A model generated the notes under the pieces. That model was not told the DNA's origin. It did no database searches and saw only the letters and a list, made by a program, of their open reading frames with translations. Below, piece after piece: positions 9,253 through 18,699 of a DNA stretch of 44,738 bases. The first letter of the stretch is position 1, and each line of letters opens with the position of its first letter. Source of the DNA: Paracoccaceae bacterium (lineage in GTDB: Bacteria > Pseudomonadota > Alphaproteobacteria > Rhodobacterales > Rhodobacteraceae); contig JAFMKS010000013.1 in the NCBI GenBank assembly GCA_017852835.1, forward strand, positions 1 through 44,738, in the 5' to 3' direction. The position numbers were made by a program, and so were the translations under genes.

Positions 9253-10451
9253 TTTGTCACGCTCCATTGCATGATGGGATAGCTTGCGGCCCACCCCGTG
9301 CGCGATCCGATGGCCTTGGGCGCGGATAATTCAACGCGCAATAAATCCCCACCAAATTCGGACTGTGCACGCATTATATCCGCATCACTTTCCAATGTGA
9401 CTGAATTTGCAACCAACCGTGCCCCATCGGGCATCAGGGGCCACAGCATATTCACCAAATCGTGCGAAAACCCACCACCGATGAACACGACATCAGGCGC
9501 CTCTAAATCGCCAAGCGTGTCAACAATCGCACCTGTGCGCACATCTAAATGCGCCACCCCAAGCATATCTGCATTGGCGCGAATGCGTTTGGCGCGGGTT
9601 TCGTCGCGTTCAACGGCAATGGCGCGCAGACTGGGATGGGACAGCAACCATTCAATCGCAATGGACCCCGACCCTGCCCCCAAATCCCACAAAAGTTCGT
9701 TGGGGCGCGGCGCAAGCGCACTTAGCGTCAGGGCACGAACAGGGCGTTTGGTGATCTGACCATCGTGATCAAACAGATCATCACGGCGACCGGAGGCATG
9801 CGTCATCACCGCATCCGTGCCCGAAAATGTGATCCCCGCGCACACAGGGTGCGTGACATCTTTTAGCGCATATTCATCCGCCTGCACCACACGAATGCGT
9901 TCATTTGGACCACCCAGCGCCTCAAGCACGTGAAGGGTGCTGTGACCAAATCCCTGATCCGTGAGCCACTGCGCCAATTCCCCAACCGCTGCCCCATCGC
10001 GCAACGTGACAATCACCTGCATATCGGGCGCAAGATGGGGCACCAGGGTTTCAAACGGACGCGCATGTAATCCGAGTGTTACAACCGACTGCAATGCCCA
10101 CCCCAAACGGCTTGCCGCCCATGAAAATGTCGAAGGTGCAGGGATCGACACCCATTCCTCTGCCTGCAGATGATGGGTCAGTGTTGTACCCCCGCCAAAC
10201 CAAAACGGATCGCCCGACAACAACACGGCGATTTGTTTGCCGCGCCCGCGTTCGGACAGGACTTCTTCAATACCATCGGCAAATGGCACTGGCCAAGGAC
10301 GTGCGCGCTCGCCCTGAACCCCAACCAATTCCAAATGGCGTGGCGGACCAAAAACCAAGTCCGCGTTTGACAGCGCCTCTTGACGTGCTGCGCAAAACCC
10401 CGCAAGTCCATCTTCACCGACACCAATGATGCTGATCCAAGGATTATCCAT
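9249..10451 (-). CDS. cobL: Precorrin-6B C5,15-methyltransferase (decarboxylating) CobL
   Basis: CobL methylates at C5 and C15 and decarboxylates the acetate side chain at C12, producing precorrin-8X. The first half is the CbiE-type domain (IIGVGEDGLAGF). The second half is the CbiT-type Rossmann methyltransferase with WDLGAGSGSIAIEWL and AVERDETRAKRI. ATG 10451 (MDNPWISII) gives 400 residues. Its ATG is the reverse complement of the cobK ATG, sharing two bases, so the two divergent genes begin at the same CATG. AAGG lies a few bases upstream of the cobL start inside cobK. Confidence 0.95.
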   Translation of the reverse strand: MDNPWISIIGVGEDGLAGFCAARQEALSNADLVFGPPRHLELVGVQGERARPWPVPFADGIEEVLSERGRGKQIAVLLSGDPFWFGGGTTLTHHLQAEEWVSIPAPSTFSWAASRLGWALQSVVTLGLHARPFETLVPHLAPDMQVIVTLRDGAAVGELAQWLTDQGFGHSTLHVLEALGGPNERIRVVQADEYALKDVTHPVCAGITFSGTDAVMTHASGRRDDLFDHDGQITKRPVRALTLSALAPRPNELLWDLGAGSGSIAIEWLLSHPSLRAIAVERDETRAKRIRANADMLGVAHLDVRTGAIVDTLGDLEAPDVVFIGGGFSHDLVNMLWPLMPDGARLVANSVTLESDADIMRAQSEFGGDLLRVELSAPKAIGSRTGWAASYPIMQWSVTK

Positions 10452-11196
10452 GCGCTCACACCTTTTGATCTTGGCAGGAACGACCGAGGCCACAGATTTG
10501 GCCAAACTTGTCGCCGAGGCGAATATCCCCGCAACCCTGTCCTATGCAGGCCGCGTGGAACGCACCAAACCCCAGCCGTTGCCAAAACGTATCGGCGGAT
10601 ATGGCGGCGCGCAAGGATTGGCCGAATATCTGTGTGCCGAACAGGTGACGCATGTGATTGATGCCACCCACCCTTTTGCCAGTCAGATGAGTGTGAATGC
10701 GATCAACGCCTGCCGTGAAACGGGAACCCAGCTTTGCGCCCTGACCCGCCCTGCGTGGGACAGCGTGGATGGGGATCAATGGCACCGTGTTCCAACGATT
10801 GGGGCGGCGGCAGAATACTTGCAAGGCATGGAGGACACCAATGTCATGTTGGCGATTGGCCGCATGCATTTGGCCGAATTTGCCTGTGCGCCCCAGCATC
10901 AATATTTGCTGCGCCTTGTGGACAAAGCAGAAACCCTGCCCCTGCCAAAGGCGACCGCCCTGTTTTCGCGCGGACCGTTTAGCACCGAGGACGACATCGC
11001 GCTGATGCGTGACCATAATATCAAACTTCTGGTGTCCAAAAACGCAGGCGGGCGCGGCACCTATTCCAAGATTGAGGCCGCGCGTCACTTGGGCATTCCC
11101 GTTGTGATGATTGATCGCCCCGCGATCCCCGAACGGGCCGAAGTTCATACCCCCAAGGATGCGCTGGACTGGGTTCATCACACGTCCACCTCATAA
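10450..11196 (+). CDS. cobK: Precorrin-6A reductase CobK
   Basis: CobK reduces precorrin-6A to precorrin-6B with NADPH. The protein begins MRSHLLILAGTTEATDLAK, with the nucleotide-binding AGTTEA motif, and contains DATHPFASQM and LVSKNAGGRGTYSKIEAA, all conserved in CobK/CbiJ. I start it at ATG 10450 because AAGGA lies about six bases upstream and homology begins there; an ATG at 10426 has no ribosome site. It is the only gene on the plus strand inside an otherwise minus-strand cob run. It overlaps cobL head-to-head by two bases and cobJ tail-to-tail by 19 bases. Confidence 0.95.
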   Translation: MRSHLLILAGTTEATDLAKLVAEANIPATLSYAGRVERTKPQPLPKRIGGYGGAQGLAEYLCAEQVTHVIDATHPFASQMSVNAINACRETGTQLCALTRPAWDSVDGDQWHRVPTIGAAAEYLQGMEDTNVMLAIGRMHLAEFACAPQHQYLLRLVDKAETLPLPKATALFSRGPFSTEDDIALMRDHNIKLLVSKNAGGRGTYSKIEAARHLGIPVVMIDRPAIPERAEVHTPKDALDWVHHTSTS

Positions 11197-11936
11197 TAAC
11201 GGGGCGTGTAAACGAATTTTTGTTCCCCATGCTGTACGGTTTTCGTTTTGGACGATCCCACAATCACCACGGTACGCATGTCGGCCATATCAGGTGTCGT
11301 TTCTTGTAACGGCACGACACGAATGGTTTGATCGGGGCGCGATACGTTTCGTGCAAAAATCACCAGACGATTGTCGCCGCACTCTTCCTTAAGCACTTGC
11401 AATGTTTTTTCAAACCCATGCGGACGCGAGGTTGAGCGGGGATTGTAAAACGCCATCGCAAAATCCCCCTGTGCGGCAAGACGCAGGCGGCGTTCAATGA
11501 TGTCCCAAGGTTTCAAATTATCACTTAGGTTGATACAGCAGAAATCATGCCCCAAGGGCGCACCAATCGCCGCAGAGGCCGCAAGCATGGCTGTGATGCC
11601 AGGCAGGACAGTTATGTTAACATCCGCCCAGGCCGCTGACGGGGTTTCCATCGCCTCAAACACAGCGGCGGACATGGCAAACACACTTGGGTCGCCAGAG
11701 GAGACAACAACAACATCCCCGCCCGCTGCGGCCAAATCCAACGCGTGACGCGCGCGGTCCAATTCGACGCGATTGTCCGATGGGTGGCACACCAAATCCG
11801 GGCGTGCGGGCAGCCGTTCAATATAGGGGATATATCCCACGGCATCCGTGGCACGCGCGATTGCGGCGCTGACCTCGGGTGTGACAAAGCCTTGTTCACC
11901 CGGACCGATCCCCACAATTGTTACTGTCTTGCTCAT
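11178..11936 (-). CDS. cobJ: Precorrin-3B C17-methyltransferase CobJ
   Basis: CobJ methylates precorrin-3B at C17 and drives ring contraction to precorrin-4. Seen: TIVGIGPGEQGFVTPEV at the N terminus, VVVVSSGDPSVFAMSAAVFE, LPGITAMLAASAAIGAPLGHDFCC and FYNPRSTSRP, the standard CobJ/CbiH motifs. Length is 252 residues, the single-domain form. The start overlaps the cobI stop as ATGA. It is the last gene before the strand switch to cobK, whose 3' end it overlaps. Confidence 0.96.
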   Translation of the reverse strand: MSKTVTIVGIGPGEQGFVTPEVSAAIARATDAVGYIPYIERLPARPDLVCHPSDNRVELDRARHALDLAAAGGDVVVVSSGDPSVFAMSAAVFEAMETPSAAWADVNITVLPGITAMLAASAAIGAPLGHDFCCINLSDNLKPWDIIERRLRLAAQGDFAMAFYNPRSTSRPHGFEKTLQVLKEECGDNRLVIFARNVSRPDQTIRVVPLQETTPDMADMRTVVIVGSSKTKTVQHGEQKFVYTPRYYEVDV

Positions 11937-12661
11937 GGACGGCGCCCCTGACCGTGGACTACGATGATAGTGAAGTAGGGAACTTTATCGCCCTCAAATT
12001 CCGACAGTTTGGTCACCTTTTGATCTGGCATCGTGGCATATTGCACCATCCACGCACGGTCATACAAATTTGCGTCCCTTAATGCCTGACGCACCTTGGG
12101 GAAATTTGTGCCGATTTTCATGACGACCAGCGCGTCTGTGCTTTTCATGCGGGCAGTTAGCGTGTCCTGATCCAACGTACCCATCAACACGGTTAGGATA
12201 TCGTCGCCCCATGTGATGGGTTGGTTCGTTGCGGTCCATGCCCCCGACATGCCCGTGATTGCAGGCACAACCTCGACATTATAGTCCGCCATTAATCTGG
12301 AATGCAGATGCATGAAGGATCCATAGAAAAACGGATCGCCTTCGCACAAGACGACGATATCGTGTCCTGCATCCAAATGGGTGCGCAAGATTGCACAGCT
12401 GTCTTCATAAAACTGGCTTAGAACTTCGTTATAGCGCGGATCATCTAGCGGAATTTCCGTTGTGACAGGATATTCCATCGGAATTTCCAACGCATCCGCG
12501 GGGATCAATGGATCGGCCAATCGCCTAGCCTGACCCTTTTTTCCAGCTTTGCGAAAATAAGCGATGATTTTGGCATTGCGCACCAAACGGTCCGCGCGCA
12601 CGGACAGCAGATCAACATCCCCTGACCCCAAGCCAACGCCATATACGGTGCCGATACTCAT
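11933..12661 (-). CDS. cobI: Precorrin-2 C20-methyltransferase CobI
   Basis: CobI adds the C20 methyl group to precorrin-2 to make precorrin-3A. The 242-residue protein begins MSIGTVYGVGLGSGDVDLLS and contains VVLCEGDPFFYGSFMHLHSRL and VVPAITGMSGAW, diagnostic for CobI/CbiL. ATG 12661 overlaps the cobH stop as ATGA. A 57-codon longer frame reads through cobH out of frame and is rejected. It is coupled downstream to cobJ. Confidence 0.96.
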   Translation of the reverse strand: MSIGTVYGVGLGSGDVDLLSVRADRLVRNAKIIAYFRKAGKKGQARRLADPLIPADALEIPMEYPVTTEIPLDDPRYNEVLSQFYEDSCAILRTHLDAGHDIVVLCEGDPFFYGSFMHLHSRLMADYNVEVVPAITGMSGAWTATNQPITWGDDILTVLMGTLDQDTLTARMKSTDALVVMKIGTNFPKVRQALRDANLYDRAWMVQYATMPDQKVTKLSEFEGDKVPYFTIIVVHGQGRRP

Positions 12662-13287
12662 TCCATGCGGCTCGCGATTGCATTGATCGCCGCGACTGTA
12701 ATCGCGCTGCCACCCAAGCGGCCTTTGACGATGCAGGATGGCACGGGTAAGGCCTCCCACAACGCATCCTTGCTTTCCATCGCGCCAACAAATCCAACAG
12801 GGCAGCCGATGATGGCGGCAGGGCGCGGGCATTCAGGATCCTCAAGCATATTCAACAAATGAAACAGAGCGGTGGGCGCGTTTCCAATGGCGACAACTGC
12901 ACCCTCCAAGCTGGGACGCCACAATTCCAATGCCGCGGCAGAACGTGTGTTGTTCATGTCCGCCGCCAATTCAGGCGTTTTTGGATCCCAAAGCGTGCAG
13001 ATCACATCATTATCCGCAGGCAGGCGTTTGCGTGTGACACCCTCGGACACCATACGTGCGTCGCAGAATATGGGTGCACCGTTGTTCAGCGCATCACGCG
13101 CGGCCACCACAAATCCGGGCGAAAAATGAATATAGGGGGCCAAATCAACCATACCTGCCGCATGGATCATGCGCACGGCCACTTGTTCCTCATCCGCATC
13201 AAATCGGGCCAGATCGGATTCCGCGCGAATGATTGAAAAGCTTTCTTTATAGATTGCTGCGCCATCTTTTTCATAGGTGTGTGGCAT
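12658..13287 (-). CDS. cobH: Precorrin-8X methylmutase CobH
   Basis: CobH moves the C11 methyl group to C12, converting precorrin-8X to hydrogenobyrinic acid without a cofactor. Seen: the catalytic histidine in VAVRMIHAAGMVDLA, the NGAPIFCDARMVSEGVTR loop and the C-terminal GCPVGFVGAMESK. Length is 209 residues, standard. AAGGGAAAT lies before the ATG. The gene overlaps the end of cobG by 17 bases and its stop overlaps the cobI start. Confidence 0.96.
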   Translation of the reverse strand: MPHTYEKDGAAIYKESFSIIRAESDLARFDADEEQVAVRMIHAAGMVDLAPYIHFSPGFVVAARDALNNGAPIFCDARMVSEGVTRKRLPADNDVICTLWDPKTPELAADMNNTRSAAALELWRPSLEGAVVAIGNAPTALFHLLNMLEDPECPRPAAIIGCPVGFVGAMESKDALWEALPVPSCIVKGRLGGSAITVAAINAIASRME

Positions 13288-14389
13288 TGATTTCCCTTAT
13301 TTTTTGAACAAGTTGGCCTTCATCTAACCCCGAAAAATCGGGTTGATCCCATGTACAGCCATTGATGATCAGGTCAAGCCCATTTACCCCCTGAACAACC
13401 GTCACAGGCGTTTTCGTATGTTTTGCACAGCCTTTGGGACATCCAGACACGTGCAGATCGCTGTCAATTTGGGGCGCAAGGCGTGCGGCCAAGGTATGCG
13501 TTTCCCCCATGGCCTGTGGACAACGCGGGGCGCCTGTGCAGGCCTGCGCCCGCAAAACTGGTGCGCTTAAATCCGTGACAAACCCCTGAATGTCCTGCGC
13601 TTGCAGGGCACCTGCAACGCTAAATTGGCGCCATGGTGTCAGGCGAATGTCATCTGATCCAACATGTCGTGCAAAGCACATCAATCCATCGGATGTCATT
13701 TGCCCAAACGGAACGGCATATATTGCGCCATTGGATGCCTTTGTTTCTGGGGGCAATGGATCGACACACCATTCGGCTGGAAATTGGACCACCTTTAAAA
13801 CCTGTGACATGCGCCGATGATCGGCATCGCCATGTTGCGCAAACCACGTGGCCAATTTTTCGACATGACCCACAGCATCCGCATATGGCAAACAAACTCC
13901 GCCGTGACAGCCATCTGCCCACACAACAACCTTATCCCGCAGCGCACAGAGGCGAATATCCCCCGACTCCTGCATCAACATTTGTCCACCCTGCTCCAGA
14001 ACCATGCCGAACTTGGCAGGCAGCTTGGGCAATTTTGCATGGCGCAAATTGTCGTAAAGCACACGCATATCCGCATCACAATTTGGCGCGACAAGGATTT
14101 GGGGCGCGGCATCCAAGTCAGGATCCATATCCACCAACCCCGCCAGAACCAAGGCATCAATCAGGGCGGGGTGATCAACCATCGACACCCCGCGCAATTG
14201 CAGATTTGCGCGATTGGTCAATTCGATAATGCCGTTCCCAAACTGATCCGCCAGGTGTGCAATTTTTTCCAGCTGCGCGCGCGTCACCCGTCCAAAGGCG
14301 GGTTTGATGCGCACGATATATCCATCGCCAGACTCCATTGGGCGCAATGAACTGGGGCACCAGCCTTTGGGTGCGGGGCGGCGTGTCAT
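13271..14389 (-). CDS. cobG: Precorrin-3B synthase CobG
   Basis: CobG is the oxygen-dependent monooxygenase that forms precorrin-3B and marks the aerobic cobalamin pathway. It is related to sulfite and nitrite reductases and carries a 4Fe-4S centre. The protein begins MTRRPAPKGWCPSSLRPMES, has the NRANLQLRG motif of the ferredoxin-like half, and has cysteines in QACTGAPRCPQA and SGCPKGCAKH that fit the cluster ligands. ATG 14389 overlaps the cobN stop as ATGA; the 20-codon longer frame is not favoured. Length is 372 residues. Confidence 0.94.
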   Translation of the reverse strand: MTRRPAPKGWCPSSLRPMESGDGYIVRIKPAFGRVTRAQLEKIAHLADQFGNGIIELTNRANLQLRGVSMVDHPALIDALVLAGLVDMDPDLDAAPQILVAPNCDADMRVLYDNLRHAKLPKLPAKFGMVLEQGGQMLMQESGDIRLCALRDKVVVWADGCHGGVCLPYADAVGHVEKLATWFAQHGDADHRRMSQVLKVVQFPAEWCVDPLPPETKASNGAIYAVPFGQMTSDGLMCFARHVGSDDIRLTPWRQFSVAGALQAQDIQGFVTDLSAPVLRAQACTGAPRCPQAMGETHTLAARLAPQIDSDLHVSGCPKGCAKHTKTPVTVVQGVNGLDLIINGCTWDQPDFSGLDEGQLVQKIREINATHL

Positions 14390-17300
14390 GCGTGCGACTG
14401 GCGCAGCTGCGCCAGCTCTGATGAAATGGAATTGCGCCGCGTGATCCACAAACCCGCCTCGGCCAGTGCATGAAACCGTTCAATCATCGCGTCCAATGCC
14501 TGTGGGTTATGTTCGCGCAGGAAATCAACCACATCGTCGCGCCCAAGCGTTTCTTGGAAATAGCGATCAAAATGATGCGCCTCGACCAGTTTGGCCAAAT
14601 TGGCAAAGGCCCCCATGTGATCCAATGTTGCGGCCATTTCTGCGCCACCGCGAAACCCGTGCCGCATCATGCCATTGATCCAATCGGGGTTGGCGGCGCG
14701 CGCCATAACGGTTTTGGCAATTTCCTCTTTCAATGTGCGGGCCTTGGGGGCAGATGGGTTTGTTGTGTCCAGATGATACAATGTGGCCTGCTGTCCAAAT
14801 TGCGCCTTGGCCGCGGCAAAACCTGCCTCATGTGCGGCGTAATCTGCGGCCATCAAAACATCACTTTCGCTTAAATCTTGAAGATGGACAAATGTATCCG
14901 CGGCTTTTACACGCTCGGCAATTTGGGCGGGCGCATGATCCATGTTGTCGCCGTCAATCGACCACGACGATTGGGCCAGCCATGCGGTCCCAGCATCCAC
15001 AACACCCGCATCGGAATAATCATCGAGCGCCCCTTGCATCGCAACACCATATTCCCCCGGTGCTGGGCCAAAGACACGATGTTGATCATGGTCTGTGAAC
15101 GGGTTCCAATCAGGCGCCTCATCCCGCGTGGCGAGTGCCCGCACGGCCTGATTATAAAGAATGCTTAACGTAGGAAACACATCACGGAACAATCCCGAAA
15201 TACGCAATGTTGCGTCAATTCGGGGTCGATCCATTTCTGCCAGTGGAATGATTTCCGTTCCCGTGATCCGCTCGGACCCCTCGGCCCAAACGGGGCGCAC
15301 GCCCAGCAGAGCAAGCGCCATGGCAAATTCCTCACCCGCTGTGCGCATTGTGGCCGATCCCCACAGATCAACAACCAATGATTTTGGCCAATCCCCATGA
15401 TCCTGCAAATGGCGGCGCACCAATTCGTCCGCCAATTTACAGCCCTGCTCATAGGCTGCGCGCGATGGCACGGATAGGGGATCAACAGAAAACAGGTTGC
15501 GCCCTGTTGGCAAAACATCGCTACGCCCACGATAGGGTGATCCTGCGGGGCCAGAGGCAATGCGACGTCCACAAAGCGCAGTGCGCAACCCGTCTCTCTC
15601 GGAATGCGCAGCAAGTGATTGATCCCCCTCATACCCCATGCGCCCGAACACATGCAGGCCATCGGCAAACTGCGCCTCTTTGATATCACAGACGAAACGG
15701 TCAATACGGGTCAATGCCTCGCCCTGATCAACATCGCCCGCAATCCCCAAATCCTGTTCTACGCCCAAGGATTGCGCCAAATCGCGGATTTGATCCATCA
15801 GACGATCACGGCGTTTGGGGTCCAATCCATCTGCATTTGAAAATTCATCCAACAGATTTTCCAAGGGCACAAAGGCATCGGGCGTGTGCGATTGCGCCAG
15901 GGGCGGTGGAATATGCCCCAATGTCAGGGCAGAAATACGGCGTTTGGCTTGTGCGGCCTCGCCTGGATCATTGACGATGAATGGATAAATGATGGGGATA
16001 TCCCCCGCCAATGCATCGGGCCAACACGCATTTGACAGGGCCACGGATTTACCGGGCAACCATTCCAACGTCCCATGCGCCCCGATATGCACCATGGCAT
16101 CTGTGTTCATTGACTGAAGCCACAGATAAAACGCGACATAGCCATGGCAGGGCGTGCGCGACAGATCATGATAATCGTCATAACGCGTTTTCAACCACCC
16201 CCGTTCAGGTTGAAGCGCGATCAATGCGTTACCGAGCTGAAGTGCGGGAAATTGAAATGCACCGTTCTGAACATATTGATCCTGCGCGATATCCCCCCAT
16301 GCCTCAAACAACTGCGCGTGCAGGTCACTTGGCACGGTATCAAGCGCGGCAGTATAATCAGCGACAGACCACGTCAGGACTTCTGTCTGCAACCGCTGTC
16401 CCAAATCCCCCAGCGCATCAGGATCGCCCAAGCCTGCATCCTCAACAATCGCGCGACAGGATTGGATGGCATCCAACCCCACTGCATGCGCAATTTGATA
16501 GGCTTTGCCTGGGTATGTTGATAGGATCAGCGCAGTTTTGGGGGCACTGGTATTTTGCAGCGCAATCCATTTATCAACACGGCTCACCACCCGATCAATG
16601 CGATCTACAATGGGGGTATGTTCAAAGCGCGCGTATTCCAAATCCTGATCCTTTTTGGCGGGCTCTTTGGCCGATACGATGCCCGCAAATAGGCGGCCAT
16701 CCACCTCGGGCAACACAACATGCATCGCCAGATCAGCGGGCGACAATCCCCGCTCCGCACCCTTCCAATCTTTGACCCGCGCGGTACTTAGGGCCACCTG
16801 AAAAACAGGGGCATTTGTGGCATCAAGGGGGGATGTCCCATCAACACCGCGCCCTGAAAAGGATGTGGCGTTCACAATCGCCACAGGTTTTAAAAACTGC
16901 AACTGGCGCTTGATCCAACTGGCCGCTTCGGGTTGCTTTAGGGAGGGTGCGAATAACCCAATCACCTGATGTCCCTTGGCCCGAAACGCCGCAAACAACG
17001 CATTGACCGGCTCCAAATCCGCCGCGACCAAAAAAGAACGATAAAAGGTGATCACAATGGGATTTTCCACTTGGCCAAAGGCAATGGGACAGGTGACACC
17101 ATGTTCGGGCGACCATAAACCAACCGTCGGCAAACGGGTCACACCCCGCATCGGCGCCGCATATAGTCCCGAGGCCAAGGCCATCTGTGCCAATGCCGCG
17201 CGCGCGCCTGCGGCCCCGCCCCCATCACAAAGATGGGCCAAGCGGCGCAGTGTGGACACAGGCAGGGTGGAATAGGCATCAAGACGTTCATCCGCACGCC

Positions 17301-17652
17301 CATCGGCAGGCAAAACCGCCAGCGCGATCCCCTGTTTTTGCGCAAGGTCATAGACCTGCTGCAACCCATATTCCCAATAGGGCACGCCACCGATCAAACG
17401 GATCAAAATTCCCTTGGCCCCGATCAGCGTTTGTTCAACATATGTATCCACCGAAAGGGGGTGTTTTAGGGCCACCAAATTTGCCAATCGCAAGGTTGGC
17501 AATTTATCACGCCCCTCACGCCATGCTTGTGCGAATGCTCCAAGGTCGCTGTCAGAAAAGGACAACACAATCAGATCTGCGGGCGTCTGCCCAAGATCCA
17601 TTGGTGTTTCTGTTTCCTCAAGCCCCTGAGTTTCGCGAAAAATGACGTGCAT
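14386..17652 (-). CDS. cobN: Cobaltochelatase large subunit CobN
   Basis: CobN is the large subunit of the ATP-dependent CobNST chelatase that inserts cobalt into hydrogenobyrinic acid a,c-diamide; it resembles magnesium chelatase BchH. The 1088-residue protein starts MHVIFRETQGLEETETPMDL and contains VHIGAHGTLEWLPGKSVALS near the middle and RNLFSVDPLSVPSRAAYEQG later, both conserved. It is shorter than the classical CobN of about 1,250-1,280 residues, with no sign of a frameshift. The partner genes cobS and cobT are not in the window. It follows cobW by 5 bases. Confidence 0.95.
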   Translation of the reverse strand: MHVIFRETQGLEETETPMDLGQTPADLIVLSFSDSDLGAFAQAWREGRDKLPTLRLANLVALKHPLSVDTYVEQTLIGAKGILIRLIGGVPYWEYGLQQVYDLAQKQGIALAVLPADGRADERLDAYSTLPVSTLRRLAHLCDGGGAAGARAALAQMALASGLYAAPMRGVTRLPTVGLWSPEHGVTCPIAFGQVENPIVITFYRSFLVAADLEPVNALFAAFRAKGHQVIGLFAPSLKQPEAASWIKRQLQFLKPVAIVNATSFSGRGVDGTSPLDATNAPVFQVALSTARVKDWKGAERGLSPADLAMHVVLPEVDGRLFAGIVSAKEPAKKDQDLEYARFEHTPIVDRIDRVVSRVDKWIALQNTSAPKTALILSTYPGKAYQIAHAVGLDAIQSCRAIVEDAGLGDPDALGDLGQRLQTEVLTWSVADYTAALDTVPSDLHAQLFEAWGDIAQDQYVQNGAFQFPALQLGNALIALQPERGWLKTRYDDYHDLSRTPCHGYVAFYLWLQSMNTDAMVHIGAHGTLEWLPGKSVALSNACWPDALAGDIPIIYPFIVNDPGEAAQAKRRISALTLGHIPPPLAQSHTPDAFVPLENLLDEFSNADGLDPKRRDRLMDQIRDLAQSLGVEQDLGIAGDVDQGEALTRIDRFVCDIKEAQFADGLHVFGRMGYEGDQSLAAHSERDGLRTALCGRRIASGPAGSPYRGRSDVLPTGRNLFSVDPLSVPSRAAYEQGCKLADELVRRHLQDHGDWPKSLVVDLWGSATMRTAGEEFAMALALLGVRPVWAEGSERITGTEIIPLAEMDRPRIDATLRISGLFRDVFPTLSILYNQAVRALATRDEAPDWNPFTDHDQHRVFGPAPGEYGVAMQGALDDYSDAGVVDAGTAWLAQSSWSIDGDNMDHAPAQIAERVKAADTFVHLQDLSESDVLMAADYAAHEAGFAAAKAQFGQQATLYHLDTTNPSAPKARTLKEEIAKTVMARAANPDWINGMMRHGFRGGAEMAATLDHMGAFANLAKLVEAHHFDRYFQETLGRDDVVDFLREHNPQALDAMIERFHALAEAGLWITRRNSISSELAQLRQSHA

Positions 17653-17657
17653 GGGAT

Positions 17658-18695
17658 TTAGCCGTTCAAAATGCCCTCAATCGCGGCGCGATTAATGTCA
17701 TCATGTTCCGCAATAACGACAACGCGCCCCTGACGGTTTTCGGATGAGCTCCATGGACGATCAAACTGTGATCGCACCCTTGCGCCCACCGCCTGAACCA
17801 GCAACCGCATGGGTTTGCCCGCCACTGATGCATAGCCTTTGACGCGCAAGATGTTTAACTCATTCGCCAAACGTTCAATGCGTGCGGTCAATTCGGCAAG
17901 ATCGGACAACTCAGGGATATCAACGATGATGCTTTCGAAATCTTCATGATCGTGATCATGGGGGGCATCATGATGCGATGGGCGCGCGTCCAAATCATCT
18001 TCTGCTGCGGCCTCAAGCCCCAAAACAACGCGGGCATCCACGTGCCCGTCTGTCACCTCGATCACGGGCAGGTTGCGCGGTGCTTCCGCGGCGATGATGG
18101 CCTTGGCCTTTTCACGTGCATCCGCATCCGCCAAATCACATTTGGTTAGAAGGATCAGGTCAGCACATGAAATTTGATCTTCGAACACTTCTGACAGGGG
18201 TGTCTCGTGATCAATGCTGTCATCTGCTGCGCGTTGGGCATCAACGGCCGCAACATTTGGTGCAAAACGGCCCGAGGCCACGGCCTCGGCATCGGCCAAG
18301 GCGATCACACCATCCACTGTGATCTTGGATCGGATCGCAGGCCATTCAAACGCCTTTAACAAAGGCTTTGGCAGGGCCAAACCAGATGTTTCAACCAGGA
18401 TATGATCCGGGCGCGGGTTTAGGGCCATCAACGCCTCGATCGTTGGGATGAAATCATCGGCCACTGTGCAGCAAATACATCCATTGGCCAATTCAACGAT
18501 ATTTTCCGCAGGGCAATCTGGAATTGAACAGGACTTTAGGATTTCACCATCCACGCCCACATCGCCAAATTCATTCACAACCACGGCCAAACGGCGACCA
18601 CCTGCATTTTGCATCAGATGAGAAATCAGCGTCGTTTTCCCAGACCCCAGAAAGCCCGTGATAACCGTGATGGGAAGTTTGTTTAGATCACTCAT
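17658..18695 (-). CDS. cobW: CobW-family GTPase, probable cobalt chaperone
   Basis: CobW is a COG0523 G3E GTPase linked to cobalt delivery for corrin synthesis. Seen: the P-loop GFLGSGKTTLI, the metal-binding CXCC motif in NGCICCTVADD, ETSGLALP, the base-recognition TKCD, and a histidine-rich linker HHDAPHDHDHEDF near residue 242. The C-terminal CobW domain (LRVKGYASVAGKPM) is present. Length is 345 residues. It lies between the DUF1636 gene (4-base gap) and cobN (5-base gap). Metal specificity is inferred from context. Confidence 0.94.
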   Translation of the reverse strand: MSDLNKLPITVITGFLGSGKTTLISHLMQNAGGRRLAVVVNEFGDVGVDGEILKSCSIPDCPAENIVELANGCICCTVADDFIPTIEALMALNPRPDHILVETSGLALPKPLLKAFEWPAIRSKITVDGVIALADAEAVASGRFAPNVAAVDAQRAADDSIDHETPLSEVFEDQISCADLILLTKCDLADADAREKAKAIIAAEAPRNLPVIEVTDGHVDARVVLGLEAAAEDDLDARPSHHDAPHDHDHEDFESIIVDIPELSDLAELTARIERLANELNILRVKGYASVAGKPMRLLVQAVGARVRSQFDRPWSSSENRQGRVVVIAEHDDINRAAIEGILNG

Positions 18696-18699
18696 AATC

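Noticed and set aside
10456-11181. 241-codon minus-strand open frame opposite cobK
   Set aside because: It is antisense to a clear CobK protein and has no family signature.
12662-12832. 57-codon extension of cobI
   Set aside because: It overlaps cobH in another frame; ATG 12661 makes the standard ATGA junction and the methyltransferase motif starts right after it.
16011-16775. 254-codon plus-strand open frame inside cobN
   Set aside because: It is a shadow of cobN on the opposite strand, rich in His, Arg and Pro, with no recognisable domain.
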